A DNA stretch of 64,000 nucleotides from M3007 sp044350425. GTDB lineage: Bacteria; Bacteroidota; Bacteroidia; Chitinophagales; Saprospiraceae. The stretch is taken from contig JBILHS010000012.1 of the NCBI GenBank assembly GCA_044350425.1, forward strand, positions 10,011 to 74,010, read 5' to 3'. The notes under the pieces were generated by a model, which saw only the letters and a program-made list of their open reading frames with translations, did not search any database and was not told the origin of the DNA. This document shows positions 42,357 to 51,324 of this stretch, in pieces. Numbering within the stretch: the first letter of the stretch is position 1; each line of letters opens with the position of its first letter. Position numbers and translations under genes: made by a program.

Positions 42357-43955
42357 ATGATTCATGTGAATGTTAATTTCGGCACATTGACCCTGTTTTT
42401 CTGCCTTGCATTTTTCCGGCCGGGCGCTCAAAACCTCGGTATTTTCACATCGGTTATTCCCACAAGCCAAAACGGGCATTTTGTGTTGCCCGCCACGCAT
42501 GATTTTCAGGTTTTGGCACAATTTGGCGATACGCTTGCCGATGGATCCACCTTAAAAACTCAGCCAGACTTTACCGCATTCGTTCCCAAAAACGAACGAA
42601 ATGATCGGGGCTATCTTTCACTCAACCACGAGATTCCAGGCCTTCAGGGCGGAGTTACAGTTTTTGATCTGGAATTTGATAAGACCAATCAGATCTGGAA
42701 TATATATAACGGTATCCCTGTTGACTTTTCGAACGTTGGGGGCATCAACAGACCTTGTTCCGGCGGAATTACCCCCTGGGGCACCGTCATTTCAGGCGAG
42801 GAGGCCATCTTAACCACCGATCTGGACAGCAATGGCTACTTTGACTCCGGATGGCTGGTCGAAACCCGATCGAGTGATCGAAAATTCATTCAGAAGATCT
42901 GGAAAGCAGGCAATGCCGCCCACGAAAACTGCGTACTGGCTTCTGATCTTAAAACACTTTATTGGGGAGCCGATGATTTAAACCGCGGCTATATCTTTAA
43001 ATATGTTGCATCCCAAAAAAAACAATTGGCCACGGGAAACCTGTTTGTCCTGATACGCGACGACTCCACGGCCACAACTGCAACTTGGGTACAAGTGCCC
43101 AACCAAACCCAAAATCAATGCAACAACATCAATACTTTTTGCCAACAGGTGGGTGCATGGAATTTCTCTGGCATTGAGGACCTGGAGATCGGGCCGTATG
43201 GAAAGATCTATTTTTCTACCAAACACAGCGGACGCATCTGGCAGTTTAAAGACAAGGGCCCTATTGTGTCCGAACTCCGTGTTTTTGTAGAAAACTCCCT
43301 CTATCCCATTGAAACTACGGAAGGAATACGATGGACTAAATGGGGTATTGGAGCAGATAATCTGGCGTTTGACAATGCCAATAATCTCTGGGTATTGCAG
43401 GACGGCGACAACAACCACATCTGGATGGTAAAACCTGATCATACCGCTGCGAACCCAAATGTTTGCCTTTTTGCTACCACACCACTTGGCTGTGAGCCAA
43501 CGGGTATCAGCTTCACGCCGAATAAACGCTTCATGTTTCTTTCGTTCCAACACCCGAGCACAACCAATACCGACACGGTAAGGGACGTTACAGGAAAGCG
43601 GGTCGTATTCAATCGGGGTACGACCATCGTAGTGGCACGGAAAGAATTTCTTGGAATGAGCAATCAGGTTTGTCCTAAAACTGATTCTGCTCAGAACAGG
43701 AACGGGATCAAATTCCTAGTTTCCCCCAATCCCGCCGGATCTGGAAATGTTATTCTCATGTCTGAAGTGTTCTACACTGGAATGCAGGTAAAAATAGCCG
43801 TTTTTGATTTGAAAGGAATCTTTTGCCATAGTTTTGACGTACTGGCTGATGGAAACCAGGTCAGCCTTGACTTAGGTGTGAATGCGAAGGGCGTTTATAT
43901 GTTAGGCATCCGGGCAGAAGGAATTACAGGCCAATCCATTCTGATCATTGAATGA
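42357..43955 (+). CDS. PhoX-like (DUF839) secreted protein with T9SS C-terminal domain
   Basis: A 532-residue exported protein with a hydrophobic N-terminus (about residues 8-22, LTLFFCLAFF). The PhoX/DUF839 beta-propeller part carries SLNHEIPGLQGGV, NRPCSGGITPWGTVISGEE, NAAHENCVLASDLKTLYWGADD and GADNLAFDNANNLWVLQDGDN. Known PhoX enzymes are Ca/Fe-dependent alkaline phosphatases. From about residue 445 a type A T9SS signal follows (FLVSPNPAGSGNVILM, GVYMLGIRAEG), so it is probably delivered to the surface through the type IX system. Phosphatase activity is inference; several metal ligands would need alignment. Confidence 0.85.
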   Translation: MIHVNVNFGTLTLFFCLAFFRPGAQNLGIFTSVIPTSQNGHFVLPATHDFQVLAQFGDTLADGSTLKTQPDFTAFVPKNERNDRGYLSLNHEIPGLQGGVTVFDLEFDKTNQIWNIYNGIPVDFSNVGGINRPCSGGITPWGTVISGEEAILTTDLDSNGYFDSGWLVETRSSDRKFIQKIWKAGNAAHENCVLASDLKTLYWGADDLNRGYIFKYVASQKKQLATGNLFVLIRDDSTATTATWVQVPNQTQNQCNNINTFCQQVGAWNFSGIEDLEIGPYGKIYFSTKHSGRIWQFKDKGPIVSELRVFVENSLYPIETTEGIRWTKWGIGADNLAFDNANNLWVLQDGDNNHIWMVKPDHTAANPNVCLFATTPLGCEPTGISFTPNKRFMFLSFQHPSTTNTDTVRDVTGKRVVFNRGTTIVVARKEFLGMSNQVCPKTDSAQNRNGIKFLVSPNPAGSGNVILMSEVFYTGMQVKIAVFDLKGIFCHSFDVLADGNQVSLDLGVNAKGVYMLGIRAEGITGQSILIIE

Positions 43956-44002
43956 TAGCTTAAGCACCCCACCAGTTTGAGCTGAGTTTTGGTTGAACCT
44001 GT

Positions 44003-44779
44003 TCAATACTTCCTGGCTCCTGCCGGACTGGGATAATATCGAACGGGCTCTACATTTTTTCCAAAGACCTTGAAACGCACAAAGACCTGCGCCCCATAAG
44101 TTGTCATGCGTGAGTTTCGGACCAGTTTGTCCGTGAGATCCAGCTCATAATAAGCCTCAATGCCAGCACTCCAGCGATAATACCAATCTAAGGTCCGAGC
44201 AAAGCCCAGCCTGACCGTGAACAAGTCACCAGATGGGCGACCAATTGGAGCACCTTGCGGACCAAAAAACTGGGCCAAGTCTTCTCGCGACTCTTTCCGG
44301 CCTACGCTGTTGACAATGGTATTCGCCCCAAATCCAAAATCTTGGAGCACCAGTTTATAGCCGCCCAGAAATGAAAAATACCAAGTGCTATCAGCAATAT
44401 AAACGTCCTTTCCCAGACCCATGGTGACCGCATAAGAAACCCTGGTGTATGAAGATGTAGATGATATTGCTTCCCCAATGGCTTTTATAGGCCAATCTTT
44501 GTACGTTAACATGGCAGAGAATCCAACACGAGGTTGCCAAAACCGGTCTTTGATGTCATAGCCATCCAAAAATTCCTGCCAGGTAAGGTCTTTGGTCTGC
44601 GGAAGATCAATGATAAAATCATAAAGCGCTTCCAGGGGGGTACTCTGAAAATCAGTTTTATGCAACAGTTGGCCGTATCCGCCATGCACACTCGTATTAA
44701 GGTTGAGGTGTTTGAGCTGGGCAGAGGCCCCCTGAGAAAACATCGATAAAATGGCAAAAACAGCGTATTTCTTAAGCAT
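44003..44779 (-). CDS. Secreted beta-barrel-like protein, function unknown
   Basis: A 258-residue protein with a signal peptide (MLKKYAVFAILSMFSQGASAQ) and a mature part with repeated amphipathic strands (FWQPRVGFSAMLTYKDWP, TWYFSFLGGYKLVLQDFGFG, FTVRLGFARTLDWYYRWSAGIEAYYELDL, GAQVFVRFKVFGKNVEPVRYY). This suggests a periplasmic or outer-membrane barrel. Not recognised further; no operon partner on this strand. Confidence 0.75.
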   Translation of the reverse strand: MLKKYAVFAILSMFSQGASAQLKHLNLNTSVHGGYGQLLHKTDFQSTPLEALYDFIIDLPQTKDLTWQEFLDGYDIKDRFWQPRVGFSAMLTYKDWPIKAIGEAISSTSSYTRVSYAVTMGLGKDVYIADSTWYFSFLGGYKLVLQDFGFGANTIVNSVGRKESREDLAQFFGPQGAPIGRPSGDLFTVRLGFARTLDWYYRWSAGIEAYYELDLTDKLVRNSRMTTYGAQVFVRFKVFGKNVEPVRYYPSPAGARKY

Positions 44780-45095
44780 AAGAGGTGGATGAATGGTGAA
44801 AGGGTGAAAAATAAAAATTCACCGAGCGGATAACGGATAAAATGCTGCGCTTCAGAGGCGCAAAACTCGAACGAAGTTACAATATACAACAATTATTCCA
44901 CTCCTTTTCCTGCTAACTTTGCATGGCAAAATTTTCCCGTTGAAAAAAATGCGGATTCTATCTCTTGAAGCCGTCTTTTGTTAAACCTGACCATCTGAAA
45001 GCAATATTTAAGACCTAAAACCATTAATGTAAGAACCGATTTCATGCGGATGAATTTCATCCGAATCTTTTAACTCATTTCAACCCTTCTTTTTT
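44780..45095. other. Divergent intergenic region with palindrome and promoter box
   Basis: 316 bases without a gene. It holds TAACTTTG (44914-44921, plus strand), a -7 match giving a leader of about 170 bases for the 45096 gene. CGGATGAA-T-TTCATCCG (45047-45063) is a perfect 8-bp palindrome 33 bases upstream of that ATG and could be an operator or leader hairpin. Nothing else is recognised. Confidence 0.5.
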
Positions 45096-45527
45096 ATGAA
45101 TAACGCAGTGTTAAAACTTGCTGCTTTCCTTTTACTGGCCTCCTCCTTTTTCGCCTGTGAAGAAGAAACAAGCCTCCGAAAACAACTGATAGGCCACTGG
45201 CAATCTTCAAAGGTCATCATCGTTGAAAACGATGCAGCAGTTGAAGTCAGAGACTCCCTTTCCTTCGATTTACTGCTGGAAGAAAGCTTGAATTACAAAA
45301 TGGAGACGACAACAAAAAGTCTGAACAACCCCATACCAGTTAAAGACACTATAAAAGGTGACTGGGCGATCGAAGAGATCAACCATTTCCTGACGCTAAG
45401 CGACTTTAACAGCACCCCCATTAAAGCTTGGGATGTAAGTTCTATTTCTGAGAATCAAATGACCCTGGAAGCATTTTGGGACAACAACACCCAAAAACTT
45501 TTCAGGATCACCTTTGACCGGAAGTAA
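45096..45527 (+). CDS. Lipocalin-like lipoprotein (tandem copy 1)
   Basis: A 143-residue lipoprotein with lipobox FFACEE (Cys21) and a beta-rich mature part: LRKQLIGHWQSSKVII, then strands ending IKGDWAIEEINHFLTL and KLFRITFDRK. The pattern 'GxW ... GDW ... tL ... W-D' is that of the small lipocalin-like lipoproteins common in Bacteroidota. Likely periplasmic-facing or surface lipoprotein; function unknown. The next gene encodes a paralogue. Confidence 0.82.
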   Translation: MNNAVLKLAAFLLLASSFFACEEETSLRKQLIGHWQSSKVIIVENDAAVEVRDSLSFDLLLEESLNYKMETTTKSLNNPIPVKDTIKGDWAIEEINHFLTLSDFNSTPIKAWDVSSISENQMTLEAFWDNNTQKLFRITFDRK

Positions 45528-45689
45528 GCCCTGTTGTAAACGAAATCTTAATACATTAGCTTACGGTTTCGTTAAAGGAGGGATACGGGCAACAATATTT
45601 TGAAGGTTGACAGCATTTATGTGATATCCGATTACAAACGGGCAGTTTTACAACCCCTCTCGTTTCACCTTCATCAATCTTTCTTTATT

Positions 45690-46082
45690 ATGAAAAATGT
45701 TGTTTTGAGTTTTGCTGCACTATTCCTTTTAACCTCCTGCAAAAAAGAAAAGACATTCCAGGACGAACTCGTTGGCCGATGGTTGTCTGTTCAAGTCACC
45801 TCAGGCGGCGTAGACCAGACCTCCTCCTACAGCTACGACCTTAACCTGGAAGGAAGTCGGGAATTTAGCCTCGACGTAACAACTACGGTGCCCTTTACCG
45901 GCAAAGTGATTCAAACCTTCAGTGGCGACTGGACTGAAGATCAGACCAAACAAGACGTAACGCTTAATTATACAGACGGCGACAAAAAAACCTGGGATAT
46001 CGTCGCGCTTTCTGAAACCAGCCTCACCGCCGAGCTCATTGAAAGCAATATCCGCTACCAGGTAAAATTTGAACGGCAATAG
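45690..46082 (+). CDS. Lipocalin-like lipoprotein (tandem copy 2)
   Basis: A 130-residue lipoprotein; ATG 45690 starts MKNVVLSFAALFLLTSCKK with lipobox LTSC at Cys17, and the longer in-frame start at 45600 is not needed. It shares the layout of the previous gene (DELVGRWLSVQVT, FSGDWTEDQTKQDVTLNYTDGDKKTWDIVALSE, YQVKFERQ), so the two are tandem paralogues that have diverged strongly. Function unknown. Followed by an unusual nested inverted repeat. Confidence 0.82.
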   Translation: MKNVVLSFAALFLLTSCKKEKTFQDELVGRWLSVQVTSGGVDQTSSYSYDLNLEGSREFSLDVTTTVPFTGKVIQTFSGDWTEDQTKQDVTLNYTDGDKKTWDIVALSETSLTAELIESNIRYQVKFERQ

Positions 46083-46113
46083 CAGTCCGGAAAAAAAGAT
46101 GCTTTTATTAAAG

Positions 46114-46270
46114 GTGGGTGTCTCACAAGTTGATATGAGTTTACAGGGTTTGTGAAGGTTTATTTTTTTGAGCTCGAAAAAAGAGAAAACTCAACCTTTT
46201 CGAGTGCAAATTATCCACTTTATAACCTTTATCAACCCTCATCAAACTAAGGAGGCACCCACTTTTTTTT
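46114..46270. repeat. Long nested imperfect inverted repeat with T8 tail
   Basis: Outer arms GTGGGTGTCTC (46114-46124) and GAGGCACCCAC (46252-46262) pair with one G-T, and eight T follow (46263-46270). Inside, AGTTGATATGAG...AAGGTTTAT faces ATAACCTTTATCAACCCTCATCAA imperfectly, and CTCGAAAA/TTTTCGAG (46173-46180 with 46197-46204) closes the centre. The whole could fold as one hairpin of about 150 nt. It may be an oversized terminator, a structured RNA or a MITE-like remnant. The remaining bases to 46445 hold nothing recognised. Confidence 0.6.
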
Positions 46271-46445
46271 ACCGCAGCAAACTTATATCATCGCTTTCCT
46301 GCCCGGTTTGATTCTACACCGATGCAGTTGACCTCCAGCCAGGCAAGAAAGGATCTGCCCATCCGCATATTATGGTCGTGTTATTTTGAAATTCTGGTGA
46401 TGAGAACGATTTGATTTAACAATAAAACAGAAAGACAGGGCACAT

Positions 46446-48728
46446 TCACCGAGCTGCGAACCAGGTAACCTGTGCTCCTTTTTTCAGCCATACTTTCCAA
46501 ACATTGCCTTCATGCTCCGCTGTTTGGCTAGGTAACGTCCATTTTCCGGCTGGCAATTCAATCGTTAAAAGCCTACCTTTTTCAGCGATCACCTCCACCT
46601 TTTTGCCATGTTCTGCGGTAACTAAAAACGCCCCTTCAGCCCGCAAGTTCTTGAAGGATAGGGTATTCCAGGTTTCCGGGATGGCTGGAAAAACTCGCAC
46701 TACCCCACCCTGACTTTGCAATAACATTTCCTGAACTCCGGCAGCAAAAGCAAAATTCCCCTCCAAAGTAAAAGGTCGATAGGTAAAACCAGAATAGCCC
46801 TTTCCGGATTGATCTCCGTTCAGGTGAAATGAATTTTTTGAAACAAAGGCCTCCGCAAAAATGCGCAAAGCCTCCTGTGCGCCAGCTCCATCCCGGGCCC
46901 GGGCGCGAAGATTGGCCAACCAAGCGAAAGAATAACCGCACCAGGCGCCTGTTCCCACTGAATCCAGAAGCGCAAGCGATTGCTGTATGGTATTCCGATC
47001 CGATTCCCGCGAATAATCCAAAAGGCCTAGTGGATGAATGGCCATCAAATGGGAAAAATGGCGGTGGCTTTCCCGATACCTTAAGGTGGGGGCAAACATC
47101 AATGCTCCACTTGATTCCAAGGCAAAATCCGGAAGTTCACGAAGGACAGACCTCCATTTTTCAGCAAGCGCTGGCAGCTTCATATCTACTGCGAGTTCGG
47201 CTGTTTTTTCAAATACAAAGCGCGTTAAAGCCAGATCATAATTGGTCCAGGTTTGTGGAAACCAGGCCTCTAAACTATTGTCATGAATCTCTGGAGAGGA
47301 AGACAATGGCAGTACACGCTTGCCATTGTTCAGCGGGCGTTGCCTGGTCAACTCGTCCAGGTGTACTGCCGTTGCCAGCAACCAGGGCCAGGCATGGTCT
47401 TTTAGAAATATGCGATCCTGGGAATACCGCCATTGCAGGTAAAAATGCTGCGACAACCAGGCTGAAACCGTTGGAGAACAGGAGTATTGGATCCATCCAC
47501 CCATTTCGTGCCCGAGTAGGGTCGAAACACCCGGAACGTTTAAACCCGTGGTGCCAAAATAGCGACGCGTATAGGCCCGATGCACGGCTTCATTGCTTTC
47601 CAGATGCTGCAAATAACTCATTCCGCCGGCCAGGTGATTGGAAGTATAGGCCGGCCAATAACTGAGTTGGGTATTCAGGTCGTGATGCAAATCGCCTTTC
47701 CAGGCAGGAAGACGACCATTGTCAGCGGTCCAAACAGCCTGAAGGCTGATCATCGGACCATTGGGATGGGCGGTGCAACCAAATTTATAAAGGTCCCGGT
47801 AATATTGGCGTTCAATCAATGTATCCGGCAGGGATATGGACGACTTAGCCCAAAATCCCGTCCACCATTGACCGGACTCCTTCAATGACTTTTCAAAACC
47901 ATGTCGGATGGCTTTTTTTACGGTTGTTTCAGCCCTTTCTACCTGGATCGATTGGGTAAAATGGCTGGAGATACTCCAAACTCCTTCCCAATCTCCATTT
48001 TGGGATTTTCGAACCGCCACCGCTATTTCATAACTAAAACCCTTCCAACCTGATTGATGAAACAGCCAGATATCTTCTTTTTGCAGTACTTCACATGGTG
48101 GGTAACCTAGCCTTGCCAGATCACTGCCTTCTACAGAGTTTGCTGCGTCATTTTCGGGTGGTCGACCGTATTGGGGAGGCAGCAATTTCAACGCATCCTT
48201 TAAGGTAGGAAAGCCTTTGCAGCGGAACCAGCCTTCCCTTTTTCCTGCATGGACAAAGGTTTCAAAACGCTTGCCCTCTGTCCATTCAAGCACCGCTAAG
48301 CCCGTTGATATATCCAGCCGGGCATATTTGAGCGCAGATCCTGTTAAAGGGATTTCAAACTCAATAGCCCCTCCGGGTAATTTTGTCGGGCCGGGCTCCC
48401 GTTCATAAGGGGCATCAAAATAATCCTGAACAATGCTGTATTCGCGCTTAGCCACCTGAGCCTCTACCCATTTGTAGGAAAACTCCGGACGATCCAGACC
48501 TTCCATCGGACGTTCATCCCAAAGATCTGCACGATCCAGGGCCAGGCGAAGTCGTCCATCTTTTTGCCAGACCAGCGCACCCAGCAGACCATTACCCATA
48601 GGCAAACCCTCATCCCATCGATCCGGAATTTCTTTAAACCTTAAATTATGCGAGGGCGAAGGCTGCCCACCGACTGAAAGTGAAAAGAGAAAACTGCCTA
48701 CGAAAATCAAACTACGCATGGAGCCCAT
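46446..48728 (-). CDS. GH95-like glycoside hydrolase
   Basis: A 760-residue exported protein; the second ATG (48719, MRSLIFVGSFLFSLSVGGQ) may be the true start. Family features: WDEGLPMGNGLLGALVW at the N-terminus, LHHDLNTQLSYWPAYTSN, SSSPE (Glu480), the hallmark HRHFSHL (555-561) and FTLEGNFAFAAGVQEMLLQS. In the fucosidase of Bifidobacterium (AfcA), from memory, Asn421, Asn423, Glu566 and Asp766 are catalytic; here the matching positions appear as Asp350, Asn352, Glu480 and Glu656. The enzyme therefore probably belongs to a side branch with a different sugar preference than alpha-L-fucose. It starts 3 bases after the CocE/S15 gene, in one operon. Confidence 0.8.
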   Translation of the reverse strand: MGSMRSLIFVGSFLFSLSVGGQPSPSHNLRFKEIPDRWDEGLPMGNGLLGALVWQKDGRLRLALDRADLWDERPMEGLDRPEFSYKWVEAQVAKREYSIVQDYFDAPYEREPGPTKLPGGAIEFEIPLTGSALKYARLDISTGLAVLEWTEGKRFETFVHAGKREGWFRCKGFPTLKDALKLLPPQYGRPPENDAANSVEGSDLARLGYPPCEVLQKEDIWLFHQSGWKGFSYEIAVAVRKSQNGDWEGVWSISSHFTQSIQVERAETTVKKAIRHGFEKSLKESGQWWTGFWAKSSISLPDTLIERQYYRDLYKFGCTAHPNGPMISLQAVWTADNGRLPAWKGDLHHDLNTQLSYWPAYTSNHLAGGMSYLQHLESNEAVHRAYTRRYFGTTGLNVPGVSTLLGHEMGGWIQYSCSPTVSAWLSQHFYLQWRYSQDRIFLKDHAWPWLLATAVHLDELTRQRPLNNGKRVLPLSSSPEIHDNSLEAWFPQTWTNYDLALTRFVFEKTAELAVDMKLPALAEKWRSVLRELPDFALESSGALMFAPTLRYRESHRHFSHLMAIHPLGLLDYSRESDRNTIQQSLALLDSVGTGAWCGYSFAWLANLRARARDGAGAQEALRIFAEAFVSKNSFHLNGDQSGKGYSGFTYRPFTLEGNFAFAAGVQEMLLQSQGGVVRVFPAIPETWNTLSFKNLRAEGAFLVTAEHGKKVEVIAEKGRLLTIELPAGKWTLPSQTAEHEGNVWKVWLKKGAQVTWFAAR

Positions 48729-48731
48729 AAC

Positions 48732-50627
48732 TTATTGCTTTAAAACTGGCAGAATGATACCCGATTCATAAACACCATTGTGCCAAATGGTGACATCACT
48801 AGAGATAAAGTCGGCATCGAAACATTCATAAATATTGATAAATTGTTGTGGGTTTCGATCTGCCAGTGGAAACCAACTGCTCTGAACTTGTACCATCATT
48901 TTATGACCTGGCAGGAAGGCGTGAGATACATCCGGGAGTTCGAACTTAACCCGGGTTGGCTCATTGGGCACAAAAGCTTTGGGCATTTCGAAACTTTCCC
49001 GGAACCTGCCTCTGAAAATTTCTCCCCTAACCAACATCTGGTACCCGCCCATTGGAACCCCGTTTTCTGCTCCGCGAAGTGTATCCGGGAAAACATCGAT
49101 CAGTTTAACCACAAAATCAGCGTCCGTAGTAGTAAGATTCACCCAGAGATCTGCGATTACAGGACCGGTAACCGTCATTGGATCTTTCAGCACTTCCGTT
49201 TCAAAAACCAATACATCGGGGCGGCGGGCAGCAAAACGTTGATCATCGCACATGTACTCGCGCGTCCGTCCGAGGTGAATATCTTCTGTATAGGGTACCG
49301 GTTTAAAAGGATCACTGGTATAAGTGCTGCTGGCCCATTGAATTCCCGGATGGTTGCTGTTGAGAAGTGCTTTATCCCGAAGCCTGCCCTGCGCATTGAA
49401 GAAATATTTTTTCTGCTCCGTATTTTTGGGTGGCCAGGTTCCGTAAGTCTTCCATTGATTGCTGCCGGTTTCAAAAATGTAGGCCTCTGGCAACTCCATT
49501 TTACCCTGGTCTTTAAGGTGGTATTCAAAGAATTTTAACTCAATCTCGCGTTGATAAAATTCGCTGGTTTTTGAGCCGAACACTACATTCCCCAATCGGC
49601 TACCGCTGCCACGTGCCCAGCCACCATGTACCCAGGGACCCATGACAATGGAATTTGCATGAGATGCAGGATTCTGACCTTCCAGAGCTTTGTAGGTATT
49701 CCAGGCCCCCCAACAGTCCTCTGCATCGAACAATCCACCCACGGTCATTATTGCGGGCATCACGTTTTTCAGGTGGGGCCGTGGATTGCGGGCCTTCCAC
49801 CAGGCATCGTAGTTCGGATGTGCCATGAGGTCGTTCCAGAAGGGGATCTTGCCCATTTCATACTTCGTAGCAAAATTGCGCAATGCACCTGCCCGAAGGT
49901 AAAAGTCATAATTGTCCGGCGTATTCCAGGCTCCAAAACCAGGCTGACCTTCTGTAGTGGGTTGAGGTCGTGCTTTTCCGAATCCAGAATAAAACGAAAA
50001 ACCATCCATGAGCATAAATGCACCATTGTGGTGAAAGTCATCACCGATAAACCAATCCGTTACGGGGGCCTGAGGCGAAACAGCTTTAATGGCCGGGTGA
50101 CCCGCAAGGATCGCCATGGTGGAGTAAAATCCTGGGTAGGAGATTCCCATGACACCCACGCGCCCATTATTATTGGACGCATTTTTAATCAGCCAATCGA
50201 CCGCATCATAGGTGTCCGAGGCTTCATCTACCTGCTTTTTACCTTTTGGAGAAGGATCTGAAGCCGGGATGAAAGGACGTACGTCCACAAAATCGCCTTC
50301 ACTCATGTAGCGGCCCCGTACATCCTGAAATGCAAAAATGTATCCTGCCCGTGCAAGATTCATATTTTGAAAGCTGGTCGGAAAAGAACCCGCTCCATAA
50401 GGCGAACAAGAATAGGGCGTTCTCCTTAAAATGATCGGGTAGTTCCTGGCCTGATCTTTGGGTGTATAGATGGAGGTAAACAACTGCTTGCCATCGCGCA
50501 TCGGAATCATCACCTCCCGCTTGGTAAAGTTGTCATGGACATAGGCAGAATCCAGCTGGAATTGGCTTTGCGCCGAAAGAGAGGCCAGGGGGAGTAAGAA
50601 AAAAAACAAACGGATTGGAAATTTCAT
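48732..50627 (-). CDS. CocE/NonD (X-Pro dipeptidyl-peptidase S15) family hydrolase
   Basis: A 631-residue exported alpha/beta hydrolase; the ATG at 50627 begins a signal peptide (MKFPIRLFFFLLPLASLSAQ), while a longer in-frame start at 50735 would hide it. Motifs: TPYSCSPYG, QDVRGRYMSEGDF, the nucleophile serine in GVMGISYPGFYS, GGLFDAEDCWG (acid) and the C-terminal jelly-roll domain with HAFLPGHKMMVQVQSS. Family members are cocaine esterases, acylases, glutaryl-7-ACA acylases or Pro dipeptidases. Operon with a GH95-like glycosidase suggests removal of an acyl group or peptide from a glycoconjugate. Substrate unknown. Confidence 0.9.
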   Translation of the reverse strand: MKFPIRLFFFLLPLASLSAQSQFQLDSAYVHDNFTKREVMIPMRDGKQLFTSIYTPKDQARNYPIILRRTPYSCSPYGAGSFPTSFQNMNLARAGYIFAFQDVRGRYMSEGDFVDVRPFIPASDPSPKGKKQVDEASDTYDAVDWLIKNASNNNGRVGVMGISYPGFYSTMAILAGHPAIKAVSPQAPVTDWFIGDDFHHNGAFMLMDGFSFYSGFGKARPQPTTEGQPGFGAWNTPDNYDFYLRAGALRNFATKYEMGKIPFWNDLMAHPNYDAWWKARNPRPHLKNVMPAIMTVGGLFDAEDCWGAWNTYKALEGQNPASHANSIVMGPWVHGGWARGSGSRLGNVVFGSKTSEFYQREIELKFFEYHLKDQGKMELPEAYIFETGSNQWKTYGTWPPKNTEQKKYFFNAQGRLRDKALLNSNHPGIQWASSTYTSDPFKPVPYTEDIHLGRTREYMCDDQRFAARRPDVLVFETEVLKDPMTVTGPVIADLWVNLTTTDADFVVKLIDVFPDTLRGAENGVPMGGYQMLVRGEIFRGRFRESFEMPKAFVPNEPTRVKFELPDVSHAFLPGHKMMVQVQSSWFPLADRNPQQFINIYECFDADFISSDVTIWHNGVYESGIILPVLKQ

Positions 50628-50876
50628 AGTCAGGTTAAGCTGTTTGTAACATTTCAGCCGCTCAAAAGTCTGACAAGTGTTTGGAAGTTTCATTACAGAA
50701 GCAGGATCATTCATCGGTAGAATTGGACTGTCCATCGTTTTTGACCAGCCGAGTGCAACCTCTTTGAATGAACCTTTGTCTATCGATCATCTGACTTTGG
50801 ACCTATGGACCTTAAACTCAGTGAATTTTCCAAACCAATCCAAGGTAATTACGCCTAACAAATATTTTTTTAATAT

Positions 50877-51245
50877 ATGAAAACTCAAATCTTCTTCGCA
50901 TTAACTTTTTCCCTGATTATCACTCATTTGCAAGCAAGCAATTTGCCTGAGACTACATTATTATTTCCCCAGACTTCAAAAGCTGACTTGCAAACCAGCG
51001 AAATAAAAGGCAACCTGCCTACAGAAATCAAAATCGTTTTTTCTCAAAAACGCATCTGGCTCCTGGCAGATGAGATGCCCATGAAATGCCTGAAAACCCA
51101 AATCAAAAACGAGGAGGGGAAAATTGTCTTCGAAAAATGCTTCACATCCAAATGCGCAGATTGGTCTTTGAACATTGAATCATTGCCTAAAGGCGAGTAC
51201 ACTTTATATCTGGGCACCAATCAGGTTGAAAAATTCAAAAAGTAA
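50877..51245 (+). CDS. Small exported protein, possible DUF3244-like beta domain
   Basis: A 122-residue protein with a signal peptide (MKTQIFFALTFSLIITHLQA) and a mature part with two Cys (EMPMKCLKTQI, VFEKCFTSKCADW) and the ending LNIESLPKGEYTLYLGTNQVEKFKK. The last segment is like the DUF3244 group of small Bacteroidota secreted beta-sandwich proteins, but the match is weak. Function unknown. Confidence 0.65.
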   Translation: MKTQIFFALTFSLIITHLQASNLPETTLLFPQTSKADLQTSEIKGNLPTEIKIVFSQKRIWLLADEMPMKCLKTQIKNEEGKIVFEKCFTSKCADWSLNIESLPKGEYTLYLGTNQVEKFKK

Positions 51246-51270
51246 ATATTGCCAGGTACTTTTGTGCCCC

Positions 51271-51310
51271 AAAGCGGCTTCCGAAACGTTTCGGAAGCCG
51301 CTTTTTTTTT
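51271..51310 (+). terminator. Intrinsic terminator after the 50877 gene
   Basis: An almost perfect palindrome AAAGCGGCTTCCGAAAC/GTTTCGGAAGCCGCTTT (51271-51304) followed by a run of T to 51310. A -7-like TACTTTTG (51257-51264) lies directly before it, so a transcript from there would begin with this hairpin. Confidence 0.9.
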
Positions 51311-51324
51311 AAATTTGAATTTTA

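Noticed and set aside
45539..45573. AACGAAA/TTTCGTT hairpin between the tandem lipocalin-like genes as a terminator
   Set aside because: The stem is only 7 bp and no T-run follows.
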